A stretch of 47,890 nt of DNA. Source: Nitrospirota bacterium. GTDB lineage: Bacteria; Nitrospirota; Thermodesulfovibrionia; UBA6902. The position numbers and the translations under genes were made by a program. Shown here piece by piece: positions 21,882 through 31,300 of this stretch (position 1 is the stretch's first letter; every line of letters starts with the position of its first letter). The DNA is taken from NCBI GenBank assembly GCA_016214845.1, contig JACRMS010000009.1:1-47890 (forward strand), in the 5' to 3' direction. Under the pieces are notes generated by a model, which saw nothing but the letters and a program-made list of their open reading frames with translations, searched no databases and was not told where the DNA came from.

Positions 21882-23702
21882 ATGTTGAAGATTTCAGTAT
21901 ACAGGCCTTTCATTGTTTTACTCTCCGCTGTCTTGCTTACCTCCTGCGCTGCGCAAAAAGAAAAGCCGATGATCTCAACCCCGTCTGGAAAAGAAATAAC
22001 GGTTGAAAACAATACGATACCTGACAGGAAAGAAGAAGTTAGGAGTGAGGAAAAAGAAAACAAAAAACCCGCTCAACCCTCTTCCATACACTGCGAGGAG
22101 AATACCGACACGAATTTCAATATCAGCGGCATGAAGGTCCTGCCCTTTATCAAGACCGCATTCTTCGACATGAACGGAGACGGCTTGACGGACCTGATAG
22201 CAGGAGGCAAAAACGGATTGCTTTATTTATATCAAAACTCCGGAGATCCGCAAATCCGTTACTGGAAGCCGGTGGAAGAATATTTCAGCGGGGTCAATGC
22301 AGGGGCATTTTCAGCGCCTTCAATCGGCGATATAGACGGCGACGGAAAGGCGGAGATAGTCATAGGCACCGGCGGTTTTTCATCTGATTCGGGCCGGATA
22401 TTGATCTTCAAAAATACGGGACCAGCGGAATCACCGCGATGGAGAAGGACCGATGGGACTGAAATAAAAATCGGCAATGACGCCGCTGTAACAATTGTTG
22501 ATTATAATTTTGACGGAGCTCCCGACATAATAGCCGGAAACTCAGAAGGTGAAATATCCTTTTTTAAAAACATTTCAACAGGCAGGGACGTCAGGTTCGC
22601 GCGCGACAAGTCCCCTCTGAATAAACAGTCATTTGATAAATATGCTGTTCCCGCGGCGATAAAACTGAAAGACAAGATCGTCCTGGCCATAGGCACTTCA
22701 ATGGGCAAGCTCTACATGTTTGAACTGGAAAAAGACGGCAAAAAGGTTTCGCCGAAGAATGTGAAGATCAACCTTTACGCAAAGAGATTTTTGTCCCCGG
22801 CATTTACAAATCTCCTGAATAAAAGCCGGTTCGACCTCGTGATTTCCGACGGGGACGGCATCATTTCATATTATGAAAACAGAAAAAATGATTTCTCCGC
22901 CTGGGAGAAAATCCCTGAATTGTTCAATAACAGGATATTTGCAGGACCGGCCTGCGCCCCGACAGTTTGCTCCATCGGCAGCAGGCTGTATATGGTAGTC
23001 GGCAACATGGACGGCAGATTAAAACTTTATGAGTACAGGAACGGACCCGGGGGCCTTCCGTGGGTCGAGAAAAAAGGATATCTTGATGACATCAAGGTCT
23101 CCGGTTTTTCACGCGGGGTCCTCGCAAGATGGGAAGGCAGGGACATCCTTATTACAGGGGAAAGCGGCGGCGGCATCAAGGCATTTGTTAATACCGGTCC
23201 AGAGGAAACGCCTTCATGGCGAGAGGAAAAAAAGTTTTTCAAAGGAGTACGGAAAAACTATCACAGCACCCCTGCCGTTTTTGACCTGGACAATGACGGA
23301 AGATTGGAGTTGATCACAGGAGCTGATGATGGAAAGATATACACATACAAGGTCAAGGAAATAATAAACGGCCTGCCGGTGTGGGAAGCGATCACGGGGC
23401 TGTTTGACAACATACAAGTCAAGGGTTTCTCCACGCCTTCCGTTATCAGGGTTAAAGATATTCTTTATCTTTTTGTAGGGCAGGAAGATGGAAAGATAAG
23501 AACATATACTGTTGAATTACCTGATGTCGGCAAATCCCGTATTGATCTCAATAAACTTGTATTTATGGAAAAAAATTTCCTGAATGAAATCAGAATGCAG
23601 AGCCACAGTTCTCCTTACCTGATCATAAATAACGGCGTAATTGAGATGATCTCAGGTGATTACGACGGCAACATCCGGCACTTCAACTGTATTCACGGCT
23701 AA
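21882..23702 (+). CDS. FG-GAP/VCBS-repeat beta-propeller lipoprotein
   Basis: 606 residues with a lipoprotein signal peptide ending LLTSC (Cys22). Seven or so beta-propeller blades follow, each with the FG-GAP/VCBS calcium pattern: FFDMNGDGLTDLIAG, IGDIDGDGKAEIVIG, IVDYNFDGAPDIIAG, VFDLDNDGRLELITG. It is predicted to be attached to the outer membrane, inside or outside face unknown. It is 80 bases after the OmpA-like gene and 52 bases before mscL, all in one direction, so it could share a transcript with either. The ribosome site is weak (ATCGGGATG). Confidence 0.88.
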   Translation: MLKISVYRPFIVLLSAVLLTSCAAQKEKPMISTPSGKEITVENNTIPDRKEEVRSEEKENKKPAQPSSIHCEENTDTNFNISGMKVLPFIKTAFFDMNGDGLTDLIAGGKNGLLYLYQNSGDPQIRYWKPVEEYFSGVNAGAFSAPSIGDIDGDGKAEIVIGTGGFSSDSGRILIFKNTGPAESPRWRRTDGTEIKIGNDAAVTIVDYNFDGAPDIIAGNSEGEISFFKNISTGRDVRFARDKSPLNKQSFDKYAVPAAIKLKDKIVLAIGTSMGKLYMFELEKDGKKVSPKNVKINLYAKRFLSPAFTNLLNKSRFDLVISDGDGIISYYENRKNDFSAWEKIPELFNNRIFAGPACAPTVCSIGSRLYMVVGNMDGRLKLYEYRNGPGGLPWVEKKGYLDDIKVSGFSRGVLARWEGRDILITGESGGGIKAFVNTGPEETPSWREEKKFFKGVRKNYHSTPAVFDLDNDGRLELITGADDGKIYTYKVKEIINGLPVWEAITGLFDNIQVKGFSTPSVIRVKDILYLFVGQEDGKIRTYTVELPDVGKSRIDLNKLVFMEKNFLNEIRMQSHSSPYLIINNGVIEMISGDYDGNIRHFNCIHG

Positions 23703-23754
23703 CTTACAAAAAATAAAACGTTAACCTTACACCCGCAAAAAAAGGAGGAGGACA

Positions 23755-24210
23755 ATGTTTAAAGAATTTAAAGAATTCGCAATGCGCGGCAGTGTCGTTG
23801 ATATGGCAGTGGGTATTATTATCGGCGCTTCATTCGGCACAATTGTCAACTCGCTTGTTGCCGATATGATCATGCCGCCAATCGGTATGATACTGGGCAA
23901 TGTCGATTTCTCAAATCTGTTTCTCGTATTAAAGCAGGGTGCCCAGCCCGGCCCCTACGCCTCTATCGCAAACGCAAAAACCGCCGGAGCGGTCACAGTC
24001 AACTACGGCCTGTTCCTGAACACTATAATCAGCTTTATCATAGTCGCGTTTGCAATGTTTATTTTAATAAGAGGCATCAATCAGCTTAAAAAGAAAGAAG
24101 AAATCCCGCCTCCTGCCCCGTCAACAAAAGAGTGTCCCTACTGTCTCTCAACAATTCCGGTTAAGGCCGTCCGCTGCGGACACTGCACCTCTGAGCTGAA
24201 AACAGTATAG
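23755..24210 (+). CDS. mscL: Large-conductance mechanosensitive channel MscL with C-terminal zinc ribbon
   Basis: 151 residues. The first 115 are a standard MscL subunit: FKEFAMRGSVVDMAVGIIIG for the first helix, MPPIGMILGNVDFSNLF, and IISFIIVAFAMFILIRGINQ for the second helix. The C terminus carries an added CPYC...CGHC zinc ribbon after a Pro-rich linker. AAGGAGGAGGACA lies directly upstream of the start. The channel opens under membrane tension to release solutes during osmotic downshock. Zinc ribbons are seen on MscL from some phyla; the function of this one is unknown. Confidence 0.96.
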   Translation: MFKEFKEFAMRGSVVDMAVGIIIGASFGTIVNSLVADMIMPPIGMILGNVDFSNLFLVLKQGAQPGPYASIANAKTAGAVTVNYGLFLNTIISFIIVAFAMFILIRGINQLKKKEEIPPPAPSTKECPYCLSTIPVKAVRCGHCTSELKTV

Positions 24211-24327
24211 ATTTGCAGGATAAATAACATATCCGCCGGATATCCAGCAGTGATTATCGTCACTAATAAATTCCTGTGAAATATCCGAATATATAGATAT
24301 ATGACAATTGCGCGGACAAATTATAAA

Positions 24328-24356
24328 TTGACCGGATTGCCTCATACATGTTATAT
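24328..24356 (+). promoter_or_regulatory. Sigma-70 promoter giving a leaderless transcript
   Basis: TTGACC (24328-24333), a 17-base spacer and TTATAT (24351-24356). Transcription starting 6-8 bases after the -10 would begin at 24362-24364, which is the ATG of the transglycosylase gene. No Shine-Dalgarno is present before that ATG. Promoter spacing is ideal; leaderless start is inference. Confidence 0.5.
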
Positions 24357-24363
24357 TTTTTTA

Positions 24364-25044
24364 ATGATGCAGACGATTTTTATATGCGTATTTTTATTGT
24401 TCTCCATCGCCTCGGCCTCTTCCTACGCGGATATTTACAAATACGTTGATGAAAACGGCGTCACCTATTATACAAACGTTCCGCAGGACAAAGATTACAA
24501 AAAAATCATAACTGAAAGAAAAGAAAAAGACGTTTCAACCCGCGAATACCGCGAATATTACGATGAGGTGATACACAGCAAAGCAGCTGAATACGGGATA
24601 GAGCCTTCGCTTGTAAACGCCATAATCACAGTGGAATCAAACTGGAACTATAATGCGCTGTCAAACAAGGGGGCCATGGGGCTCATGCAATTAATGCCTT
24701 CGACCGCAAGTGACATGTCGGTAAGCAATCCCTACAACCCGGAAGAAAATATCGAGGGCGGTATCAGGTATCTCCGTTTCCTGCTCGACAAATTCAATGA
24801 CGTTCCTCTTGCCCTTGCCGCATACAATGCCGGCCCAAGGACCGTGCAGGAACACGGCGGGATCCCGGCGATAACAGAGACGCGGCAATATGTAAAAAAA
24901 GTGCTTTCCATTTATCAGGGCAATGCGAGCAACAACTTATACAGCAGGCGGGCGCAGATTTACAAAGTCACCCTCGAAGACGGGACTGTCCTCTTCACAA
25001 ACACGCCATTCGCCTATCAGAACAACAAAGTTTCAAAGTTTTAA
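24364..25044 (+). CDS. Lytic transglycosylase (SLT) with DUF4124-type N terminus
   Basis: 226 residues from the ATG at 24364. The frame is open from 24301, but the upstream part is promoter. MMQTIFICVFLLFSIASA is a good signal peptide. Residues about 23-45 (DIYKYVDENGVTYYTNVPQD) are the DUF4124 start. The SLT domain (about 75-195) shows YGIEPSLVNAIITVESNWN with the catalytic Glu, SNKGAMGLMQLMPSTA and ALAAYNAGPRTV. A second DUF4124-like stretch ends the protein (IYKVTLEDGTVLFTNTPF). It is expected to cleave peptidoglycan in the periplasm. Confidence 0.92.
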   Translation: MMQTIFICVFLLFSIASASSYADIYKYVDENGVTYYTNVPQDKDYKKIITERKEKDVSTREYREYYDEVIHSKAAEYGIEPSLVNAIITVESNWNYNALSNKGAMGLMQLMPSTASDMSVSNPYNPEENIEGGIRYLRFLLDKFNDVPLALAAYNAGPRTVQEHGGIPAITETRQYVKKVLSIYQGNASNNLYSRRAQIYKVTLEDGTVLFTNTPFAYQNNKVSKF

Positions 25045-25099
25045 TTCCGTACCTTTAAAAAAATCCCCCATGTCAGTACAAAAAAAGTTAACCACGAGC

Positions 25100-25138
25100 G
25101 CGCTGAAATTTTTCATGTATAATATTAAAATTCAGCGC
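25100..25138. repeat. Intergenic hairpin GCGCTGAA/TTCAGCGC
   Basis: GCGCTGAA (25100-25107) pairs with TTCAGCGC (25131-25138), and AT-rich sequence extends the stem with one bulge. It lies between the transglycosylase gene and nadA. The surrounding TTAACCACGAG and CTCCGTGTACTCTGTGCTTT are like the arms of the repeat at 4164-4307, so it may be a degraded member of the same family. It could also act as a weak terminator. Confidence 0.45.
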
Positions 25139-25177
25139 ACGGGATTTTATTTCTCCGTGTACTCTGTGCTTTAATAG

Positions 25178-26167
25178 ATGACGATGACAGACAAAGAAAT
25201 ACTGCGTGAGCAGATATTAAAACTGAAGGAAAAGCGCAACGCCATTATCCTTGCGCACAATTATCAGCGGGAAGAGGTTCAGGACATTGCCGATTACACG
25301 GGCGATTCACTTGAACTTTCCCGTAACGCGGCCACTATAAAATGTGACGTCATCGTATTTTGCGGGGTCAATTTCATGGCTGAAAGCGCATCGATACTCT
25401 CGCCTGACAAAATCGTCCTTCTCCCTGAGATTAACGCGGGCTGCCCGATGGCAGACATGATCACAGCCGGCAGCGCGAGAAACCTGCGTACACAATTCCC
25501 CGGCTACGAATATAAAGGCGGATATAAGTATCCTGCGGATTTTACTTTAAGGGACATCAAAAATCTTCATCCCGGTGTCCCTGTCGTCACATACGTAAAT
25601 ACCACTGCTGATGTAAAGGCGGAAAGCGATATCTGCTGCACCTCGGCAAACGGCGTGAAGATAGTTGAATCACTTGATTCCGATAAGGTCATCTGCGTGC
25701 CGGACAGGAACCTCTCGGCGTGGATCGCGAAAAATACAAAAAAACAGGTCATAGCATGGGACGGCTTTTGCCACGTTCATGACAGGGTCACACCAGACGA
25801 TATAATCAAGGCAAGAAAAGACCATCCTGACGCGCTGGTGCTTGCGCATCCTGAGTGCAAGATAGAAGTTTGTGAAATGGCCGATCATGTCACAAGCACC
25901 TCCGGGATGCTCAGGTTTGCGAAATCATCTGACGCCAAAGAATTCATTATAGGGACTGAAACAGGACTTCTTTACAAGCTGAGAAATGATAATCCCGATA
26001 AGACGTTTTACCCTCTGCGAAAAGACATGGTTTGCCCGAACATGAAGAAGACAACACTTAAGAGCGTCTTTCATGCGCTCGATACCGTAACTTACAAAAT
26101 AAAGGTCCCCGAAGAGATACGCGTGCCTGCCAAAATGGCGCTTGACAGGATGCTGGAAGTAAAATAA
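25178..26167 (+). CDS. nadA: Quinolinate synthase NadA
   Basis: 329 residues. The family pattern is complete: [20 protein letters not shown] near residue 26, [26 protein letters not shown] (Cys89), CCTSANG (Cys153-154), [21 protein letters not shown], and the final CPNMKKTTL. The Cys at 89, in CCTSANG and in CPNM are the expected [4Fe-4S] ligands. The enzyme condenses iminoaspartate with dihydroxyacetone phosphate in NAD synthesis. No nadB or nadC lies in the window. The start is preceded by no strong ribosome site; an ATG two codons later is possible. Confidence 0.97.
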   Translation: MTMTDKEILREQILKLKEKRNAIILAHNYQREEVQDIADYTGDSLELSRNAATIKCDVIVFCGVNFMAESASILSPDKIVLLPEINAGCPMADMITAGSARNLRTQFPGYEYKGGYKYPADFTLRDIKNLHPGVPVVTYVNTTADVKAESDICCTSANGVKIVESLDSDKVICVPDRNLSAWIAKNTKKQVIAWDGFCHVHDRVTPDDIIKARKDHPDALVLAHPECKIEVCEMADHVTSTSGMLRFAKSSDAKEFIIGTETGLLYKLRNDNPDKTFYPLRKDMVCPNMKKTTLKSVFHALDTVTYKIKVPEEIRVPAKMALDRMLEVK

Positions 26168-26193
26168 ATAATCAAGTGTAAGAAAGATAAAAA

Positions 26194-27594
26194 ATGCTTC
26201 AGAAGTTTTTCAGATTGATCACCTTTGTTGACCTTCCAATCAAAAAGAAATTCACGCTCTTTTCCCTTGGCGTCCTCTTCTGGTTCGTTGTGATGTTTGC
26301 AATAAGCATTGCTGCAAATTTTTACATCAACAGTAAAACCGGCGGCATCGTCAAGGAAGTCACCACCCTCACCTTTTACATCTTTACCGGCGTTCTTTTA
26401 ATAGCAACCGCGCTGCTTGTAATTTTTACAATATCAATCTCAAAGGCCATTGCCAAGCCGGTCAATTTAATCACCGGACAGATCCGCGCGCTGGGAGAAG
26501 GCGAAGTGGATTTTACAAAGAAGATCGATATCAGCTCAGAAGATGAGATAGGAGTACTTTCAAAAGACTTCAATACTTTGATGGATGAAATTCATGAACT
26601 GAACACCTTCAAAAAAGTCATTGAAGAAGACGACAACATTGAGGATGTTTACTCGCGTCTCGGCAAGGCCTTCAGCGAAAAGATCGGCCTGAATGAGTTC
26701 ATCATCTACGAGGTTTCCAACGGCCAGAAGATAAGGCCGGTTTACCCGATCATACTGAATGACAGGGACATCTTCTGCAGCGAGGAGATCCTGCATAACT
26801 GCGAGCTGTGCAAGGTCAAAAAAACCGGGCATATAATCTCCTCTGTCGAATACCCGGACATCTGCAGACAGTTTAAACCAGGGACCGGAAAGGTGCACGT
26901 TTGCATCCCGATGATTATCGGCGGCAAGACAGGCGGTGTCGTCCAGTTCCTTTTTGATAAAAAAGATTACAGCGTTGAAGGGAAAGACAAAAGGCTGTTC
27001 AAGGCAGAGCGGTACATAAAGGAGTCTCTCTCCGTGATCGAGGCGAAAAGGCTCACAAATACCCTGCGTGAATCGGCGCTAAAAGATTCCCTGACAGGTC
27101 TTTATAACAGGAGGTTCCTGCAGGAGTACACCGAGACGCTTGTGGCCGGAGTGCTCAGGAGGCAGAAAAACGTCGGCCTGATGATGTGCGACCTGGACTT
27201 CTTCAAACAGGTAAATGACTTTTACGGGCACAATGTCGGAGACAGCGTCCTTAAAGAGACTTCGGAGATCATCAGGAAATGCGTCAGGTCGTCCGACCTT
27301 GTAATACGTTTCGGAGGGGAGGAGTTTCTCGTGCTGATGCTTGACATCAACGCTGGTGAGACAGTAAAGGTAGCTGATAAGATCAGGGACACCGTCGAAA
27401 AAACAAAGATAAAGGTGTCTGACGGCGTGATTAAAAAGACCATCAGCCTCGGCGTAAGCGAATTCCCAGTGGATACCGAGAGCTTCTGGCAGGCGATAAA
27501 GTTCGCCGACGTGGCCCTTTACAAGGCCAAAGAAACCGGCAGGAACAGGGTCGTGAGATTCAATGAGGCCATGTGGACCGCGAAGGAGTTTTAA
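26194..27594 (+). CDS. Membrane diguanylate cyclase (HAMP-GAF-GGDEF)
   Basis: 466 residues. Two transmembrane segments (about 25-50 and 63-87) with a very short outer loop lead to a HAMP domain (about 88-140), a GAF-like domain (about 145-290) and a GGDEF domain (about 300-460). The active site reads FGGEEF and is preceded by RSSD, the product-inhibition I-site at the right spacing, so it should make c-di-GMP and be feedback-inhibited. DSLTGLYNRRFL and DLDFFKQVNDFYGHNVGD are also typical. It follows nadA by 26 bases, perhaps cotranscribed. Confidence 0.95.
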   Translation: MLQKFFRLITFVDLPIKKKFTLFSLGVLFWFVVMFAISIAANFYINSKTGGIVKEVTTLTFYIFTGVLLIATALLVIFTISISKAIAKPVNLITGQIRALGEGEVDFTKKIDISSEDEIGVLSKDFNTLMDEIHELNTFKKVIEEDDNIEDVYSRLGKAFSEKIGLNEFIIYEVSNGQKIRPVYPIILNDRDIFCSEEILHNCELCKVKKTGHIISSVEYPDICRQFKPGTGKVHVCIPMIIGGKTGGVVQFLFDKKDYSVEGKDKRLFKAERYIKESLSVIEAKRLTNTLRESALKDSLTGLYNRRFLQEYTETLVAGVLRRQKNVGLMMCDLDFFKQVNDFYGHNVGDSVLKETSEIIRKCVRSSDLVIRFGGEEFLVLMLDINAGETVKVADKIRDTVEKTKIKVSDGVIKKTISLGVSEFPVDTESFWQAIKFADVALYKAKETGRNRVVRFNEAMWTAKEF

Positions 27595-27675
27595 GAAATT
27601 AAATTTATACCTATCAAATCATTAAGAAGATATGGTAAACTGTGTTTCTAATTTTTATCCAAGGAGGTGAATTGT

Positions 27676-27768
27676 TTGGGAAGCGTTGTAAAGTGGCGTA
27701 AGAAGAAGATGAGCAAGCACAAGCACAGGAAGCTGCTTAAAAGAACAAAACATCAGAGGAGAAAATAG
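27676..27768 (+). CDS. 30-residue basic protein, AURKAIP1/COX24 type
   Basis: A TTG start at 27676 is preceded by an almost perfect Shine-Dalgarno (AAGGAGGTGA, 27661-27670). The product is 30 residues, more than half Lys, Arg or His: GSVVKWRKKKMSKHKHRKLL then KRTKHQRRK. The pattern KKKM.KHKHRKLLKRT is that of bacterial AURKAIP1/COX24-domain proteins, relatives of the mitochondrial ribosomal protein mS38. A ribosome-associated role is therefore likely. Too short for most gene finders; the ribosome site and family match are the support. Confidence 0.8.
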   Translation: MGSVVKWRKKKMSKHKHRKLLKRTKHQRRK

Positions 27769-27985
27769 GATTTGTTCTCATTCATTTCTTTTATATTTAT
27801 TGCGTTAATAAAAAAGGGCCGGTAATACAGTTCTTTTCTATTTCACATCTCTGTTTTTTTCTTTAATAAACATTCTCAAATCCTGGTTAATAAAAAAATA
27901 AACATCTGTTTACCGCACTTATGTTTATTTTTCTCCTGCCTGTTTTAACCCACGTTATTCATGGTGTACTCTGTTCCAATGATTG

Positions 27986-28153
27986 CTGAAATGGAAGTCT
28001 GCGGAAGAATTTCTATGCGACACCGCTTTAAAAGCCGATGGCAAAGAGCAGAGAGCTAAGAGTTAAAGGCATAAACACAAATTGCACTGAAGCAAAAATG
28101 TAATAAGTCGTTTGTCGATTATAGAAATTCTGGAGCAGACTTCCATTTCGGCA
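27986..28153. repeat. Long imperfect inverted repeat (about 36-bp arms)
   Basis: The left arm (27986-28021) contains GAAATGGAAGTCTGC and GAATTTCTAT followed by CGAC. The right arm (28114-28153), read on the minus strand, contains the same GAAATGGAAGTCTGC, GAATTTCTAT and CGAC with a few changes. About 92 bases lie between and include no ORF. It may be a MITE-like element or a structured RNA. Confidence 0.65.
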
Positions 28154-28225
28154 ACCAGGAAAGTGATAAGTATTCAGGAACGTAAATAACCCGGTTTCAA
28201 AAGTCATCAGGATCAAATAATTTGC

Positions 28226-28254
28226 TTGATAGAAATCTCCTGATGGTATATATT
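28226..28254 (+). promoter_or_regulatory. Candidate sigma-70 promoter for smc
   Basis: TTGATA (28226-28231), 17-base spacer, TATATT (28249-28254). It would give a leader of about 90 bases before the smc ATG. Good match but AT-rich context makes chance likely. Confidence 0.35.
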
Positions 28255-28348
28255 ATTCAGAGCTAAAAAACACATCATATTGTGAGGCAAGGAGCATAAA
28301 TTTACTACATTTAGTGGATATCATCTTAATTTATAAAAGGAATAATTT

Positions 28349-31300
28349 ATGAAAGTTGAAAGACTGGAGTTAATAGGTTTCAAATCATTCGCGGACAAGA
28401 CAGTGTTTAATTTTCATCCAGGGGTAACCGCCATTGTCGGTCCGAACGGCTGCGGCAAAAGCAATGTCGTTGACTCTTTTAAATGGGTGCTCGGCGAGCA
28501 AAGCGCCAAGAGCCTGCGCGGCGACAGCATGGAAGACGTGATCTTTCTGGGGTCCGCGACAAAGAAGACCAAGGGCCTGGCCGAGGTCACACTCGTGCTC
28601 TCTGATATCGTCAAAAATTCCTCAAACGGCTCTGAAGATGAAAGCAAAACCACAATAGAGCAAATCTCCGTTACGCGCCGTCTCTTCAGGTCCGGCGAAA
28701 GCGAATACCTGATGAACAAAGTCCCCTGCAGGCTCAAGGACATCAAGAATATGTTCCTTGATACAGGTCTTGAGTTGAAGGCTTATTCCATTCTTGAACA
28801 GGGACGTATGGACCAGATACTGAATTCAAAACCCCAGGACAGGAGATTCCTGATCGAGGAAGTCGCGGGCGTCATGAAATACAAGGTCAGGCGCACCGAG
28901 GCCCTGAACAAGCTTGAGGCGTCCAAATCAAACCTCCAGAGGCTTCAGGACATTATCACCGAGGTCAAGAGGCAGATAAACACCATAGACAGGCACGCAA
29001 AGAAGGCGGAGAGATACAAGAGAATTTTTGAAGATCTTAAAGACATCGAACTGCGCATCGCTAAGAGAGATTCAAAGGCGATGCAGGATGAAATATCCGG
29101 CCTGACCCTGTCTGAAGATGCGCACAAGGGAAATGAAGCGGAGCTGTACGCAAACCTCCACGCGACTGAGGCGTTGATCGAGGAGAAAAAGCGCATATGC
29201 GTTGACACTGAAAAGCATCTGAATGAGGTCAAGATGCAGCTCTATTCCTTTGAAAGAGAGACCACCGAAGACGAGGGCAAGATAGCCCTGCTTAAAAGCG
29301 ACTGCGAAAATTTAAGGGAAAAGATCGGGTCACTCCAGAGACAGGACGGCGAACTCGACGCGCAAAAAGAGACTGCCATCCAGTCCATAAAAGAGAGCGA
29401 AGATTCTACTGTGAAGATGGAGCAGGAGCTTACCGGCCTTGAGGCAATGCTTGCGGACAAGAACGATGCCTTCCTTTATGCAGAGGAAGAAATAAAAGTC
29501 ATGGAACGCGATCTTGAGGTCCAGAGGAAGGGCCTCTTCAACAAGGCGGAAGACATCAGCAATATGAAAAACGAGATGAACCATCTGACCTTCAGCATCG
29601 AAAATATCATCAGGAAGGCTGAGAAGAGTTCGCAGGACATTACTTCGCTGAATGACTCGCTTTTGTCAACTCAAACAGCTACAGAGGAAACAAAGAACGA
29701 ACACCTTAAGGTTTCGGCTGAAGTGAATGAAACAAAGAAGGCCAAAGAAGACCTTGCAAATAAATTAAGAGACAAGAAGACCGAGCTTTCCTCAAACGAA
29801 GAGTCCCTCTACCGGGAAAGGGAGGAATTGGCAGGGATGGTTTCCCGTCTTGATTCACTCAGTGAACTGAACCAGTTGCAGAGGACTGCTGTTGATGAAC
29901 ACGTAAAGGCGCTCTGCCAGGTCGCAGATATATTTGAAACAACGTCGCAGTACGAAACCGCGATAGAGGCTATTTTAGGAGACAAGCTTAACGCGGCAAT
30001 TGTCGAAGACCGCAATGAGATCGCAAGGGGACTTCAGTTTGTCAGGGAGCAGAAATCAAAACGGAGCGGTTTTATCGCCGCAAACTCAGAAACACATTCG
30101 CCTGATTCAGGCCACAATTTTACGGGCAATGGAATTATCGGGGCCGCGATCAATTTTGTCACGGCCAAAGACGATTTCCAGAAAATCGCGTCGCTGCTTT
30201 TGAGCGATGTGGTGCTGGTTGATAATCTCGATACCGCTTTCTCTCTCCGGGACACGGAAGCGGGCGCGAAACAGCTTTACCTTGTAACTCTTGACGGAGA
30301 GGTGCTCGAACCCTCGGGCGTTGTCTTTGGCGGAAGCGGCAAAGAGGTGCTCAAGATAAAGAGGATGATAAAGGAACTTGAGCAGGACATAACGGTCAGG
30401 AAGGGCAGGATCACCGAGGCTGAAAGAATCGTTCTTTTAAACAAGGAAGAGATCGTATCAATAGAAAATGAGATCATTTCCACCGACGCAAAAATCTCCA
30501 GCCAGGAAAAATACTGCCACACACTGGAGATCAAGATAACGAACCTCATAGAGGAAAATGAACGGCTCAGGAAAAAACATGAATTCATCTCCCTTGAAAT
30601 AAATGATGACCATGCTGAAAAAGACAATCTGAAAAACCTTCTCGATGACAAAGATTCCATATGCAGGAGGCTTGAGGAAGAGAAACTGGACATCGAGGAG
30701 CAAATAAGGTCTGTACAGGAAATGATCTCAGGCAGGAGAGAATCCCTTGAGGTGCTACGCTCGGAGCTTACAGAGATAAAACTCAACCTCGCCTCCACAA
30801 GAGAAAAGATGACCTCGATCAAAAGAGAAAACGAAAGGCTCACCCAGTTCATCCTTGATATAGAAAAGAAGAAGGAAGACATGGCTGACGAGCGCGTCGA
30901 TATCGAGCAGAGCATCAGCCATAAAGAACAGGAAGTGGTTGAGAAAGAGAACGCCCTGAAAACCAAGATCGTTTCGGTCAGCGAATTGCAGAATGAGGTC
31001 TCAAAGATCAGCGATATACTTGAGGCCAAAACCGCTGAGCTTTCAATTATTGAACAGCAGCAAAAGTCTCTTGCGTCAGGGCTTGATTCAGTCCGCACCG
31101 AGCTCAATCACATCGAGATGAAAAAGATGGAGTTGTCCATGAAGCTCAACTACCTGAAAGAAGACATCAGAAAGACGTATTCACTTGAGATAGAAACAGC
31201 GGAGATCGCGGACACGGTTTCGCAGGAGGAAGAGGAAAAACTTTCACGGCTGAAAGACCAGATCCAGGAGATAGGGCCGGTGAGCCTCGGCACCCTTGAT

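Larger units (their letters stand above)
27769..28348. other. 580-bp AT-rich gap before smc
   Basis: No convincing ORF. It holds a long inverted repeat (27986-28153) and a candidate smc promoter (28226-28254). No tRNA, tmRNA or 6S-like pattern was recognised. Confidence 0.6.

Noticed and set aside
30277-31107. 276-codon Ser/Phe-rich minus-strand ORF inside smc
   Set aside because: It is the antisense of the coiled-coil region of SMC; the Ser/Phe/Leu bias is the usual antisense artefact.
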